Of a DNA stretch of 50,115 nt, positions 35,272 through 43,546 are shown piece after piece. The notes under the pieces were generated by a model. It worked only from the letters and a program-made list of their open reading frames with translations, had not been told where the DNA came from and did no database searches. How positions within the stretch are numbered: the stretch's first letter is position 1; every line of letters begins with the position of its first letter. This DNA is from Rufibacter ruber (lineage in GTDB: Bacteria; Bacteroidota; Bacteroidia; Cytophagales; Hymenobacteraceae), in assembly GCF_001647275.1 (NCBI RefSeq), contig NZ_LRMM01000033.1:1-50115 (forward strand), written 5' to 3'. The position numbers and the translations under genes are program-made.

Positions 35272-38200
35272 TTAAAATGAAACCCTGAAACCCAGATTGA
35301 ATCTTCTAACCAAAGGGTAAACCCCTGCACTGCTGGTTTCAGGATCTATGCGCTCATCTAAATCAGTAAATGTTAACAGATTAGTACCGTTGGCATACAC
35401 TTGTAAACCACTGATGCCTATTCTTTTCAGATAAGATGTTGGAATACGATAGGCGATTTCAGCATTTTTGAGCCGGAGGTAATCTCCACTGACATAGGAG
35501 TAAGAACTACTGGTCTGGCTGTGGTTCTTATTACTGAAATGTAACGCTGGTTTTTGTGCATTGACAGCATTGGTAGCTGTCCATCTATTAGCAATATTAG
35601 GCTGGCCTGAAACAAAATTGCCATTGAAATCCCACAGTAATTGACCGGGGATCTGTTTTCCCACATCAGTCACACCATAGAAAAGAACATTCACATCAAA
35701 ATTCTTGAAGGAGAACCCCAGGTTCATGCCGTAGGTAGTCCAGGGATAGTTGGTTTTCTCCATGGCTACTCTATCCAGGTTGTCAATGCGGCCATCTGCA
35801 TTGAAATCTATATACATAAAGTCGCCGGGCACAAGGTTCCCCTGCACAGTACCCAAACTTACAGCGCCATAATTATAGATATCATCTAGTGACGTATAAT
35901 ATCCTGCCGTCTGCACCCGAAAATCGCCTCCAATTGGTTTTCCTTCCTGCTTTTGATATTCTGGTGTGTCTCTGGCCCCGTCCCTGAAAACAATTCTGTT
36001 CTCGTTATGGGAAAAGTTAACCCCTATCCGGTAACTGAATTCACTCCCAATTTTATCCTTCCACCCTATTGCAAGTTCATAGCCGCGGCTCTTGGTTTCC
36101 CCTATGTTAGCGCTGGGAGCCGCAACACCAAACCAGGAAGGAACGGTATTGCGAATCATCAGCATATCTGTTCTTTTTTCACTATAAATGTCTACTGTCG
36201 CATTCAGTCTGTTCCATAGATCCATATCTATCCCCAGATTCTGCTTGGTACCAGTTTCCCAGGTAGCATTTGGGTTGGCAGCCCTACCTTCTGTGTAAAT
36301 AGGTCCGTAAACGGTTCTGTTCTGGTAACCAAGCGGAAGATTCCCTCTGGTATCATAGATTTGAATGTACGTGAACCTATCCCCGGTTAATATATCACTC
36401 CCTACCTGGCCAAAGGAGTAGCGTACCTTTAGGAAATTGAGCACGTCACCGGCAAATTCATGAATAATCTTTTCCTCAGACAAAACCCAGCCAACTGATA
36501 GAGAAGGGAAAAAGCCAAAACGCTTACCTTTGGCAAACTGCTCTGAGCCAGTGTAGGCACCGTTTGCCTCCAGTAAATACCGGTTCTTAAACCCGTAGGT
36601 CACCCGCCCCACCCAGTCTTCTCTGTATTTTGGAAATTGAACTGCTGAACTTATGCCATTAGAGATATCAAACTGGCGGTTCATCAGAATCAATCCGGTC
36701 ACATCATGCTGTCCAAACTTCCTTGCGTAGTTGAAAGAGAACTCATAGTATAGTTTCTGCCTATACCCGTAAATGTTGTCATATGAAGCAATAAGTACAT
36801 CTGTTTGGGTAAGATCATCTGGCCATCTGTTTTGGGCAACCACCGGGTATGAAACATTGCCATTAGCGCCTTCAACCGGTTTTGAGTAATCATATTGGCG
36901 GTAGTACCTGATAATATCAAAATCTTTCCCGAAGCCCCTCAGGATATCTGACTGGTAGTTAGAAGCAGAAGTATAGGCAATCTTGCCCTTGACAGAAAGG
37001 CCTTTGGTTATCACCTCTAAATCCTGGCTCAGGCTGGCGTCATAGAACCCTTCATAGTATTTGTACATACGCTGGCCTCCTTCATTCAACTGTACCAGCA
37101 TGTTATGGCCACCAGCTTTAGAGTCACCCCATTCTCCATCTGCATATTTCAAGGGGAAAAGATTATTAGGCGAGGAATAGATTTTCTCCATAAACTCCTC
37201 CTGCCCAAAACCATTCTCCCCCCCGCCATCAATGCGGTATCCCGGCTGGTTCCTGTAGCCGAACTTACCTGACAATCCCACTGAGAACTGCGTACTTTTG
37301 GTTAAAGTAAAATCAAGGTTAGACCGCCAGTTGTAGCGTTCATACCTGAAAGAAGGGTCATAATCTTCTCTTTTTTGGGTTCGGTAAATGTCACCGTCAT
37401 TCAGGTATCCCAATGAGGTGAAATACCTGACAAATTCGGTTCCCCCACTAACGTTTAAATTGTATTGCTGCTGGTATCCGTAGTCTTTCACTAATTCATC
37501 CCACCAATTGATCTGAGGGAAATACTGGTTGTAAGGCCCTGCCTGCCCAATATTCTGTCGCCAAGCCTCTCTTTCAGACTCAGGGATCACCAGTTCCCAG
37601 CTCTTGTCATTTATCACCGCCTCGTTGTACATCTCCATGGTGGTGAGGTAGTCAGCATACTTGACTTTGGCAGTTGGCTCCTTTATGCCAAAATTGGTGG
37701 AAAAGCTAATCTTTGGTTTTCCGGTCTTGCCACGTTTGGTTGTCACCAAAATCACCCCGTTGGCACCACGCACTCCATAGACCGCAGTGGCAGAGGCGTC
37801 TTTTAAGACAGAAACATTTTCTATCTCATTCACATCTACGTCATTAATGTCCCGCTCAACCCCATCAACCAAGGTTAAAGGGCGGCTACTTACCCAGGAA
37901 GATTTCCCTCTAATCAGAATTTCAGCCGCATCTGAGCCAGGCTTCCCATTGCTATTCATGACCATTACCCCTGGCATTTGCCCCTGCAACGCCTCAGAAA
38001 TAGTGGTCACCGAACCTGTTTTAAGCAAATCTTCCCCTCTGGTCTGGCTAATAGAACCCACCACACTGGCTTTCTTCTGCTCTCCATAGCCCACTACCAC
38101 CACCTCAGTCAGTTCGCTCGCCTGCGGCTGAAGATTTACCAAAAGTGTGGTTTGATCACCCACTGGTATTTCTCTCGGCTCAAAACCTAAATAAGAAAAC

Positions 38201-38448
38201 ACCAACGTGCCGCCGTTTTCCGGCACAGACAAGGTGAATTTACCATCAATGTCTGTGAGGGTGCCCAAGGTAGTGCCTTTGATACTAATACTAACTCCGG
38301 GCAGCGGCTCCTTCTTCTCATCGGTCACACGCCCGCTTATGACCTTACCAGCGCTCTGCGCACAAATGAGTTGCGGGCTGAGGAGGCACAGCCAACTAAA
38401 CACAAGCACAAGAAGGACAAGTTTTCTTTTAGGTAAACATTCATTCAT
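35272..38448 (-). CDS. SusC-like TonB-dependent transporter 1
   Basis: 1058 residues, first gene of the operon susC1-susD1-susC2-susD2-DUF (gaps of 12, 22, 15 and 22 bp). Signal peptide ending LICAQ; canonical CarboxypepD_reg-like domain (VISGRVTDEKKEPLPGVSIS, about 36-110); TonB-box region ELTEVVVVGYG (about 112-123); plug (about 125-240, with IENVSVLKDASATAVYGVRG); barrel ending RRFNLGFRVSF. Outer-membrane importer of glycan fragments. The promoter and putative HTCS operator are at 38498-38553. No palindromes occur between the genes of this operon, which fits one transcript. Confidence 0.97.
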   Translation of the reverse strand: MNECLPKRKLVLLVLVFSWLCLLSPQLICAQSAGKVISGRVTDEKKEPLPGVSISIKGTTLGTLTDIDGKFTLSVPENGGTLVFSYLGFEPREIPVGDQTTLLVNLQPQASELTEVVVVGYGEQKKASVVGSISQTRGEDLLKTGSVTTISEALQGQMPGVMVMNSNGKPGSDAAEILIRGKSSWVSSRPLTLVDGVERDINDVDVNEIENVSVLKDASATAVYGVRGANGVILVTTKRGKTGKPKISFSTNFGIKEPTAKVKYADYLTTMEMYNEAVINDKSWELVIPESEREAWRQNIGQAGPYNQYFPQINWWDELVKDYGYQQQYNLNVSGGTEFVRYFTSLGYLNDGDIYRTQKREDYDPSFRYERYNWRSNLDFTLTKSTQFSVGLSGKFGYRNQPGYRIDGGGENGFGQEEFMEKIYSSPNNLFPLKYADGEWGDSKAGGHNMLVQLNEGGQRMYKYYEGFYDASLSQDLEVITKGLSVKGKIAYTSASNYQSDILRGFGKDFDIIRYYRQYDYSKPVEGANGNVSYPVVAQNRWPDDLTQTDVLIASYDNIYGYRQKLYYEFSFNYARKFGQHDVTGLILMNRQFDISNGISSAVQFPKYREDWVGRVTYGFKNRYLLEANGAYTGSEQFAKGKRFGFFPSLSVGWVLSEEKIIHEFAGDVLNFLKVRYSFGQVGSDILTGDRFTYIQIYDTRGNLPLGYQNRTVYGPIYTEGRAANPNATWETGTKQNLGIDMDLWNRLNATVDIYSEKRTDMLMIRNTVPSWFGVAAPSANIGETKSRGYELAIGWKDKIGSEFSYRIGVNFSHNENRIVFRDGARDTPEYQKQEGKPIGGDFRVQTAGYYTSLDDIYNYGAVSLGTVQGNLVPGDFMYIDFNADGRIDNLDRVAMEKTNYPWTTYGMNLGFSFKNFDVNVLFYGVTDVGKQIPGQLLWDFNGNFVSGQPNIANRWTATNAVNAQKPALHFSNKNHSQTSSSYSYVSGDYLRLKNAEIAYRIPTSYLKRIGISGLQVYANGTNLLTFTDLDERIDPETSSAGVYPLVRRFNLGFRVSF

Positions 38449-38497
38449 AGTACTTTTATTAGGGTATGAAATAGGTCATGTGAAGTAAGAGAGAATT

Positions 38498-38553
38498 CAA
38501 AACTATAGGTTTCTAACCCCTGTTTTGTCTCAAATAGAGGAGCTTTTTGTCAC
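38498..38553 (-). promoter_or_regulatory. Promoter and direct-repeat operator of the SusCD operon
   Basis: On the minus strand TAGTTTTG (38498-38505) matches TAnnTTTG exactly and is 49 bp from the start codon. Exactly 17 bp upstream lies GAGACAAAA (38523-38531), and 22 bp further GTGACAAAA (38545-38553). The same spacings occur before the GH2 gene at 15988. The proximal box covers the place of a -33 element, as expected for an activator touching sigma factor. Confidence 0.7.
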
Positions 38554-38983
38554 AAAAACCTCCAATTCCTGCTCCAGCACCTAGCTGGGCAACTTTTTTG
38601 CTCAGCTTACAGTAATGCGCCAGCACAATACCATTTTCACAAGCAGGAAACTTAATAGCAGAGATTCTTTATCAACTTTCTATTTTCTCCCGAGGCAAAC
38701 ACTAATCTTTTCAGCTACTTTAAGAAAGGGGAAACAGAGGTATTCTTTACCTAATCATAACACAGGCAAAACCATTCCTTTACATGCCAAGGAATTTTAC
38801 TATTCTACAAAGAAGTGAGCATAATGGCTTTTGCCTATAGCATTGGGAGCAGGTTCATAGTAATCACTGTCCATACCTGTAACAAGAATGGCCAAGCCTT
38901 TCAGAACACCGGTAAATGCCCCTCTTCTGTTTTTGACCTGTTTTCTGAAAAACAGCCCGAAAACAGAATCTGAAAACCTTATA
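38554..38983. other. Intergenic stretch upstream of the SusCD operon
   Basis: 430 bp between the susC1 operator and the sulfatase 5 stop. One palindrome copy (38925-38968) lies at its right end. A plus-strand open frame of 67 codons at 38615 has no recognisable features. I see nothing else. Confidence 0.5.
38925..38968. repeat. Intergenic palindrome, copy 16
   Basis: TTCTGTTTTTGACCTG and CAGCCCGAAAACAGAA around TTTTCTGAAAAA. Outer pair CTG/CAG. It ends 15 bp from the sulfatase 5 stop codon. Confidence 0.87.
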
Positions 38984-40447
38984 TTAATTCATCTTGGCGC
39001 CTACAGATTTCCGCCAGTTGGCGAGTTCCTGTTTCAGTTCGTTCACTTTGTCTGGGTGCCGGGCGGCCAGGTTATTCTGCTCACGTACATCTTCCTTGAG
39101 GTTGTAGAGCTGCACTTCCTGCTTGTCAAAGAATTCAATCAGTTTCCAGTCGCCTTTTCTGATGCTGCCCGCCGAGCGGCCACCCAGAAAGTGGGGTTCG
39201 GCTAACGGGTAATGCCAATAAAAGCTTCGTGCCGGCAACTTGGCGTTTGGCGATTTCAACACGGGCAATAGTGAAATTCCGTCCAGCTTCTGGCCTTGGT
39301 GTTTGGCACCCACGGCTTCCTCAAAAGTGGGGTAAAAATCAAAGTTCACCATGGGCTGCTCCACCACCGCGCCTTTGGCGAAGCGGCTGGGGTTCCAGAC
39401 AATCAAAGGTTCGCGCACGCCGCCTTCATACAGGGTGCTCTTGCCCATGCGCAGCGGCGCGTTAGAGGTCACGTTAGACTCGCCGCCGTTGTCTGAGGTG
39501 AAAACGACAATGGTGTTCTGGTCCAGGCCCAGGCTCTTGAGTTTCTCCATGATCATGCCCACGCCTTCGTCAACAGACCACAGCTGCGCCGCCAAATGCG
39601 GATTGTTTTTAGAGGCCCAGTAATCTGCCGGGTATTTCTTGTAGGGGTCGTTCTCTGGGTTGTCTTTGAACGGGGCGCTGGTGCCGGCCCCGGGCTTCCG
39701 GCGGAATTTTTCTACCAGTTCTGGCTTGCCGTGCAGTTGGGTGTGTACCGCGTAATGGCTCAAATACAGAAAGAACGGTTTGTCTTTGTTGCGCTCAATG
39801 AACTCAACCGCCTCCACGTTCTGCCGGTCAGTGAGGTATTCTTTTTCGCCGGGTAGTTTCTTCTCAATTTCGCGGTTGAAGTGGTAGGGCCAGAAATAGG
39901 TGCCGTTGGCAATACCCCGGTTTTCGCTCACAATCACTTCCTGAAAGCCGTGCTGGTCGGGCAACGTCTCCTCTGGCGCCTTGTGGTTCTTGTAGCCCGA
40001 CAAATGCCATTTGCCCACAATACCGGTGCGGTAGCCGTTTTTCTGGAACATCTCGGCCAGCGTGACATACGCCGTGTCCAGATGCCCAGACGCGTCTGGC
40101 CGAAGATAATCGGTGATGCCCACGCGGGCCGGGTATTGCCCCACCATCAAGGCCGCTCGGTACGGGCTGCACACGGGCGCCGAGGCGTACGCATTGGTAA
40201 ACCTCACCCCTTCGGCGGCCAGTTTGTCCAGGTTAGGCGTCTCATTAAATGTATTTCCGTAGGCACCCAACTCAGAATAACCCAAGTCATCGGCCAGAAT
40301 GAAAATCACGTTGGGTTGGCGGTTCTGCCCACCTTTACTGCCGGTTGAGGGATTGGAAGAAGTAGAGCACGCTGAAGCCAGCGCCACCATCGCCAAACCG
40401 GCAAAAGCCCATAGTGTCTGGTTCTTTAGGTTGGTCATAAGGTCCAT
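38984..40447 (-). CDS. Cys-type sulfatase 5, lipoprotein (CSPYR)
   Basis: 487 residues (or 484 from the second ATG at 40438; neither has a clear ribosome site). Lipobox ALASAC (Cys27). Metal block VIFILADDLGYSELGAYGN; signature SAPVCSPYRAALMVGQYPARVGITDY with Cys93. The residue before Arg is Tyr, where FGE targets usually have Ser, Thr or Ala. Other blocks (GKWHLSGY, FTSDNGGESN, RKGDWKLIEF) are normal. It resembles sulfatase 1 throughout. It is encoded just upstream of the SusCD promoter region and probably works on the same polysaccharide, tethered to a membrane. Confidence 0.95.
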   Translation of the reverse strand: MDLMTNLKNQTLWAFAGLAMVALASACSTSSNPSTGSKGGQNRQPNVIFILADDLGYSELGAYGNTFNETPNLDKLAAEGVRFTNAYASAPVCSPYRAALMVGQYPARVGITDYLRPDASGHLDTAYVTLAEMFQKNGYRTGIVGKWHLSGYKNHKAPEETLPDQHGFQEVIVSENRGIANGTYFWPYHFNREIEKKLPGEKEYLTDRQNVEAVEFIERNKDKPFFLYLSHYAVHTQLHGKPELVEKFRRKPGAGTSAPFKDNPENDPYKKYPADYWASKNNPHLAAQLWSVDEGVGMIMEKLKSLGLDQNTIVVFTSDNGGESNVTSNAPLRMGKSTLYEGGVREPLIVWNPSRFAKGAVVEQPMVNFDFYPTFEEAVGAKHQGQKLDGISLLPVLKSPNAKLPARSFYWHYPLAEPHFLGGRSAGSIRKGDWKLIEFFDKQEVQLYNLKEDVREQNNLAARHPDKVNELKQELANWRKSVGAKMN

Positions 40448-40496
40448 AAAAGCAATTAGCTAACTTTTCTAACTGAAGCAGATGGCTCGGCTCCCT

Positions 40497-40542
40497 TTTC
40501 TGTTTTCGGCCTGTTTTAGCCAAAATAGGCCGAAAACAGAAA
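40497..40542. repeat. Intergenic palindrome, copy 17
   Basis: The most regular copy: TTTCTGTTTTCGGCCTG and TAGGCCGAAAACAGAAA around TTTTAGCCAAAA. All positions pair, counting one G-T. The outer pair is CTG/CAG. Confidence 0.93.
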
Positions 40543-40616
40543 CCATGTCCAGGCGAATGAATCTGCTACCCCCTTCTCCAAAGGATTTTCCCCTTACTGC
40601 TTTCAACTCAAATGCT

Positions 40617-40658
40617 TGCGTTTTTGGCTTGTTTTCAGGAAAACAGGCCAAAAACAGC
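40617..40658. repeat. Intergenic palindrome, copy 18
   Basis: TGCGTTTTTGGCTTG and CAGGCCAAAAACAGC around TTTTCAGGAAAA. It shares with copy 1 the TTTTTGGC/GCCAAAAA pairing in place of TTTTCGGC/GCCGAAAA. It ends 9 bp from the GH2 stop codon (40668). Confidence 0.88.
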
Positions 40659-40667
40659 TCTGGGAAT

Positions 40668-42905
40668 TTAGTATTGGTACAGCCCGAAATCAAACTCAGA
40701 ATCTTCTACCGTATTGGTCAGTTCAAAGCCAATCACGTTCTTGCCAGGCTTCAGGAATTTGGTAAACTCGCTGATGTTGATTTCATCATAGTGCCGTTTG
40801 GTGAGCGTGTAGCGGTTCACAATGAGGTGGCCGTTCAGGTACACTTTCACATCGCCCCGGGCGAAGAGTTTCAAGGCCATATTATCTGGCGTGGCGTTAT
40901 TCATAAAGCTGTTCACCGCCCACAGGTTCTGGCCTTTGTCTACTTTCACCGGACCGTTTACCTTTTTGAAAGCTGCGGCAAACGGATTGTGCAGATTCCA
41001 CTCGGCGCCGGGGTGGGTGTAAGAGGCCATGATGTGGCCGGGTTCCACTTCTGAATCGCGCACCAGGTACTCGCGCTTTTTCACGTTTTTGTAGAATAGC
41101 GGTTCGTGCAGAATGCGGGCGGTGGCCACGGGTATTTTAATGATTTCGCGGTCATAGGTCAACAGGCCGTTCACTTCGCCCTCCACGTCTGAGGTCTGGG
41201 TATAAATGGCCGCCGCCAACCCTCTCGCCACCAACGGATAGGTGTTGTGCAACAGCCTGGTGTACTCGTCAATCAGTTCATTATTGGTAAGATACGTACG
41301 GTAGCCCCAGTTGCGTTTGCCCGTGTCCCACAAGTGGTCTTGCACCGGATAGCCCAACCCGCCGAACTCGCCCAGCACAATGGCACGTCCCTGGTTCTGC
41401 GTGGCGGGTTCTATGGACGGACCCGGATATTGGTGCGCGTCATACATGTGTCCTACGTTGCGGTCGGTCCAGCCGCTCACGCCGTCTACCAGGCGGGTGG
41501 GGTCGTATTTCATGGTCCAGTTCACTACGCGCTCGGTGTCATACTGTCCCCAGCCCTCATTGAAGGGCACCCACACCACAATTGACGGGAAAAATTTGAG
41601 GTTGTCCATGATAGACTTCCACTCCTGCTCAAACTGCACCGCAGATGCTGCGGGGCGCACCCAGTCTTTCTCGGCGTCATGTTTCACGTGCTGCTCGGGG
41701 TGGTTCAACCGCAGGAAACCCGACGGCATGTCTTGCCACACCAGCAACCCCATGGTATCGGCGTGAAAGTAAAACCGCGCGGGCTCCACTTTGATGTGCT
41801 TTCTAATGGTGTTGTAGCCCATGGCCTTCACCACTTCCATGTCATATTTCAGGGCCGCGTCAGTGGGCGGCGTGAGCAACCCGTCTGGCCACCAGCCCTG
41901 GTCCAGCACACCCCAATGGAAGTACGGTTGGTTGTTCAGGAAAAGTTTAGTGTAGCCGTTCTGGTCTTTGCCCAACGCAATTTTCCGCATGGCGAAGTAA
42001 GAATCTACCTTGTCCAGCACCTGGCCGCCCCGCACAATCTCCATCTGAAACTGGTACAAATTTGGGTACTCTGGTGACCACAGCTGCGGGTCTTGAATGT
42101 TAATCGAAAACTCAGGTTTATAAGGAATTTCCTGCTCAGCAACCACTTTGCCTTTGTGGCTGATTTTCAACCGCATCTGCTCCTTTCCCTTGGGTTTGTA
42201 CAGGCTGGATTTGAAGGTGATTTGCTTTTGGTCGATGTTGGGTTCGGGCACCAGCGTTTGAATCGCCGCCGGGTTCAGCGGCTCCAGCCAAACGGTTTGC
42301 CAGATACCAGACACGGCGGTGTACCAGAACCCATGCGGCTTGAGAATTTGCTTGCCCCGCGGCTGAATGTCAGAATCGGTCGGGTCCCAGACTTGCACCA
42401 CCAGCTCCTGGTTTCCTTTGCTCAGGTATTTGGTCACGTCAAACCAGAACGGGTCTGACCCGCCTTTGTGCTCGCCCACTTTCTTGCCGTTCAGGTACAC
42501 GGTGGCTTGCCAGTCAACAGCGCCAAAGTGCAGAATGGCGTTTTTGTCGCTCCAGGTCTTGGGCAGCGCGAAGCTGGTTCTGTACCACAGTTCCTGCTCG
42601 GGCTGCAGCGGTTTGCCTACGCCCGACAGGCTGGACTCCACCGCGTAGGGCACTAAAATCTGCCCCTGGAATTGCTTCGGCTGCGCCGACCCTTTGGGTA
42701 GGATGGCGTACTCCCAGAGGCCGTTCAGGTTCTTCCAGTCCTGGCGCACCAGCTGGGGGCGCGGATATTCATGCCAGGCGTTGGTGGGGCTTACGTTTTT
42801 GGCCCAGCGGGTTTTGATTTTATCGCCTACTGGTTGCCAGGTTTGAGCGTTTGCCTCCAGCAGAAGCGCCAGCACCAGGAAAAACAAGCTATTGAATCTC
42901 TTCAT
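40668..42905 (-). CDS. GH2 family glycosidase, second
   Basis: 745 residues with signal peptide (MKRFNSLFFLVLALLLEANA). Order: jelly-roll sugar-binding domain (about 45-210, with PRPQLVRQDWKNLNGLWEY), immunoglobulin-like domain (about 215-312), TIM barrel (about 315-600) with acid/base Glu450 in VWVPFNEGWGQYDTER and nucleophile Glu513 in VLGEFGGLGYP, then a C-terminal beta domain. The FNEGWGQ form marks a GH2 group distinct from the lacZ-like enzyme at 13538. The two probably act on different linkages. The gene is upstream of sulfatase 5 in the same direction, separated by two palindromes. Confidence 0.93.
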   Translation of the reverse strand: MKRFNSLFFLVLALLLEANAQTWQPVGDKIKTRWAKNVSPTNAWHEYPRPQLVRQDWKNLNGLWEYAILPKGSAQPKQFQGQILVPYAVESSLSGVGKPLQPEQELWYRTSFALPKTWSDKNAILHFGAVDWQATVYLNGKKVGEHKGGSDPFWFDVTKYLSKGNQELVVQVWDPTDSDIQPRGKQILKPHGFWYTAVSGIWQTVWLEPLNPAAIQTLVPEPNIDQKQITFKSSLYKPKGKEQMRLKISHKGKVVAEQEIPYKPEFSINIQDPQLWSPEYPNLYQFQMEIVRGGQVLDKVDSYFAMRKIALGKDQNGYTKLFLNNQPYFHWGVLDQGWWPDGLLTPPTDAALKYDMEVVKAMGYNTIRKHIKVEPARFYFHADTMGLLVWQDMPSGFLRLNHPEQHVKHDAEKDWVRPAASAVQFEQEWKSIMDNLKFFPSIVVWVPFNEGWGQYDTERVVNWTMKYDPTRLVDGVSGWTDRNVGHMYDAHQYPGPSIEPATQNQGRAIVLGEFGGLGYPVQDHLWDTGKRNWGYRTYLTNNELIDEYTRLLHNTYPLVARGLAAAIYTQTSDVEGEVNGLLTYDREIIKIPVATARILHEPLFYKNVKKREYLVRDSEVEPGHIMASYTHPGAEWNLHNPFAAAFKKVNGPVKVDKGQNLWAVNSFMNNATPDNMALKLFARGDVKVYLNGHLIVNRYTLTKRHYDEINISEFTKFLKPGKNVIGFELTNTVEDSEFDFGLYQY

Positions 42906-43161
42906 ACAATATTATATAACTGCCAGCGCCGGTGATCAACACGCCACGGCCTATCACATTACATTATGCCACCCCTCTCTCAGCCTACCTTTGTAAACCC
43001 GCTATGACAGAGATTTTTGGTAAACAATGATACTAGTTAGCTTTTTCTGGCTGTAGCACATTTGTCGTTAATGCTGGCAATATTGTAGGCCACGTTATCA
43101 GTAGCCTTTTTCTAAGCGTATTAGGGGAATTTTCAAGCTTTTTCGGAAGGAATTTGGGGTT

Positions 43162-43203
43162 ACGTTTTTGAGCTGTTTTGGCGAAAACAGGCCAGAAACA
43201 GAC
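43162..43203. repeat. Intergenic palindrome, copy 19
   Basis: ACGTTTTTGAGCTG and CAGGCCAGAAACAGA around TTTTGGCGAAAA. Partly decayed arms. Confidence 0.75.
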
Positions 43204-43259
43204 GGCTATTGAGATTAGCCAATGGTTTGGAAGGAAAGATGGAAACTTGCGGAATAGAA

Positions 43260-43291
43260 GCCACAAGTTACGCTAGCGCTAAACTTGCGGC
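43260..43291. repeat. Hairpin GCCACAAGTTA / TAAACTTGCGGC
   Basis: Imperfect 11-bp stem with palindromic loop CGCTAGCG. A direct copy of its right arm (AAACTTGCGG) lies at 43243-43252. It belongs to a repeat type different from the common palindrome. Confidence 0.5.
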
Positions 43292-43307
43292 AGAAAACGG
43301 GGCATGC

Positions 43308-43460
43308 ACCCGTAGAGACCAGGCACCGCCTTGTCTCGTACGCATTGCTGATATTCCCCTCCTTGGTGGGGTTGGGGTGAGTTCAAACACTTCAATTTCT
43401 TTGCCCCGGCATATCTAATAGCCAGCGCAAGAGGCAAGGCAGTGCCTGGCCTTTACGGGT
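43308..43460. mobile_element. Inverted-repeat element with nested solo repeat
   Basis: Left arm 43308-43341 starts ACCCGTAGAGACCAGGCA; right arm 43427-43460 ends GCCTGGCCTTTACGGGT. The 34-bp arms pair with about seven differences. The 85-bp centre carries the solo arm TCCCCTCCTTGGTGGGG (43355 on), related to the element at 13341. No coding capacity. It resembles a MITE. Confidence 0.6.
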
Positions 43461-43475
43461 AAAACGGACAAATGA

Positions 43476-43522
43476 AAACCCGTTTTCGGCCTGATTTCTG
43501 AAAAACAGGCGAAAACGGGTTT
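43476..43522. repeat. Intergenic palindrome, copy 20
   Basis: AAACCCGTTTTCGGCCTG and CAGGCGAAAACGGGTTT around ATTTCTGAAAAA. The outer pair is CCCG/CGGG, unlike any other copy and fully complementary; the right arm lacks two inner bases. It ends 24 bp from the FGE-like gene's stop codon. Confidence 0.9.
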
Positions 43523-43546
43523 GCAAATTTATCTAAAGAAATAGGC

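Larger units (their letters stand above)
42906..43546. other. Repeat-dense intergenic region
   Basis: 641 bp without a believable gene. It holds two common palindromes, a hairpin (43260-43291), a long inverted repeat (43308-43460) and within it a solo arm of the MITE-like repeat (43355-43380). The 77-codon minus-strand frame at 43033-43266 reads through a palindrome and is rejected. Confidence 0.65.

Noticed and set aside
38615..38818. 67-codon plus-strand open frame upstream of the SusCD operon
   Set aside because: No signal, domain or homology I can recognise, and its composition is like the flanking non-coding sequence.
43033..43266. 77-codon minus-strand open frame
   Set aside because: It reads through a common palindrome, has no domain or convincing start site, and lies in a repeat-dense gap.
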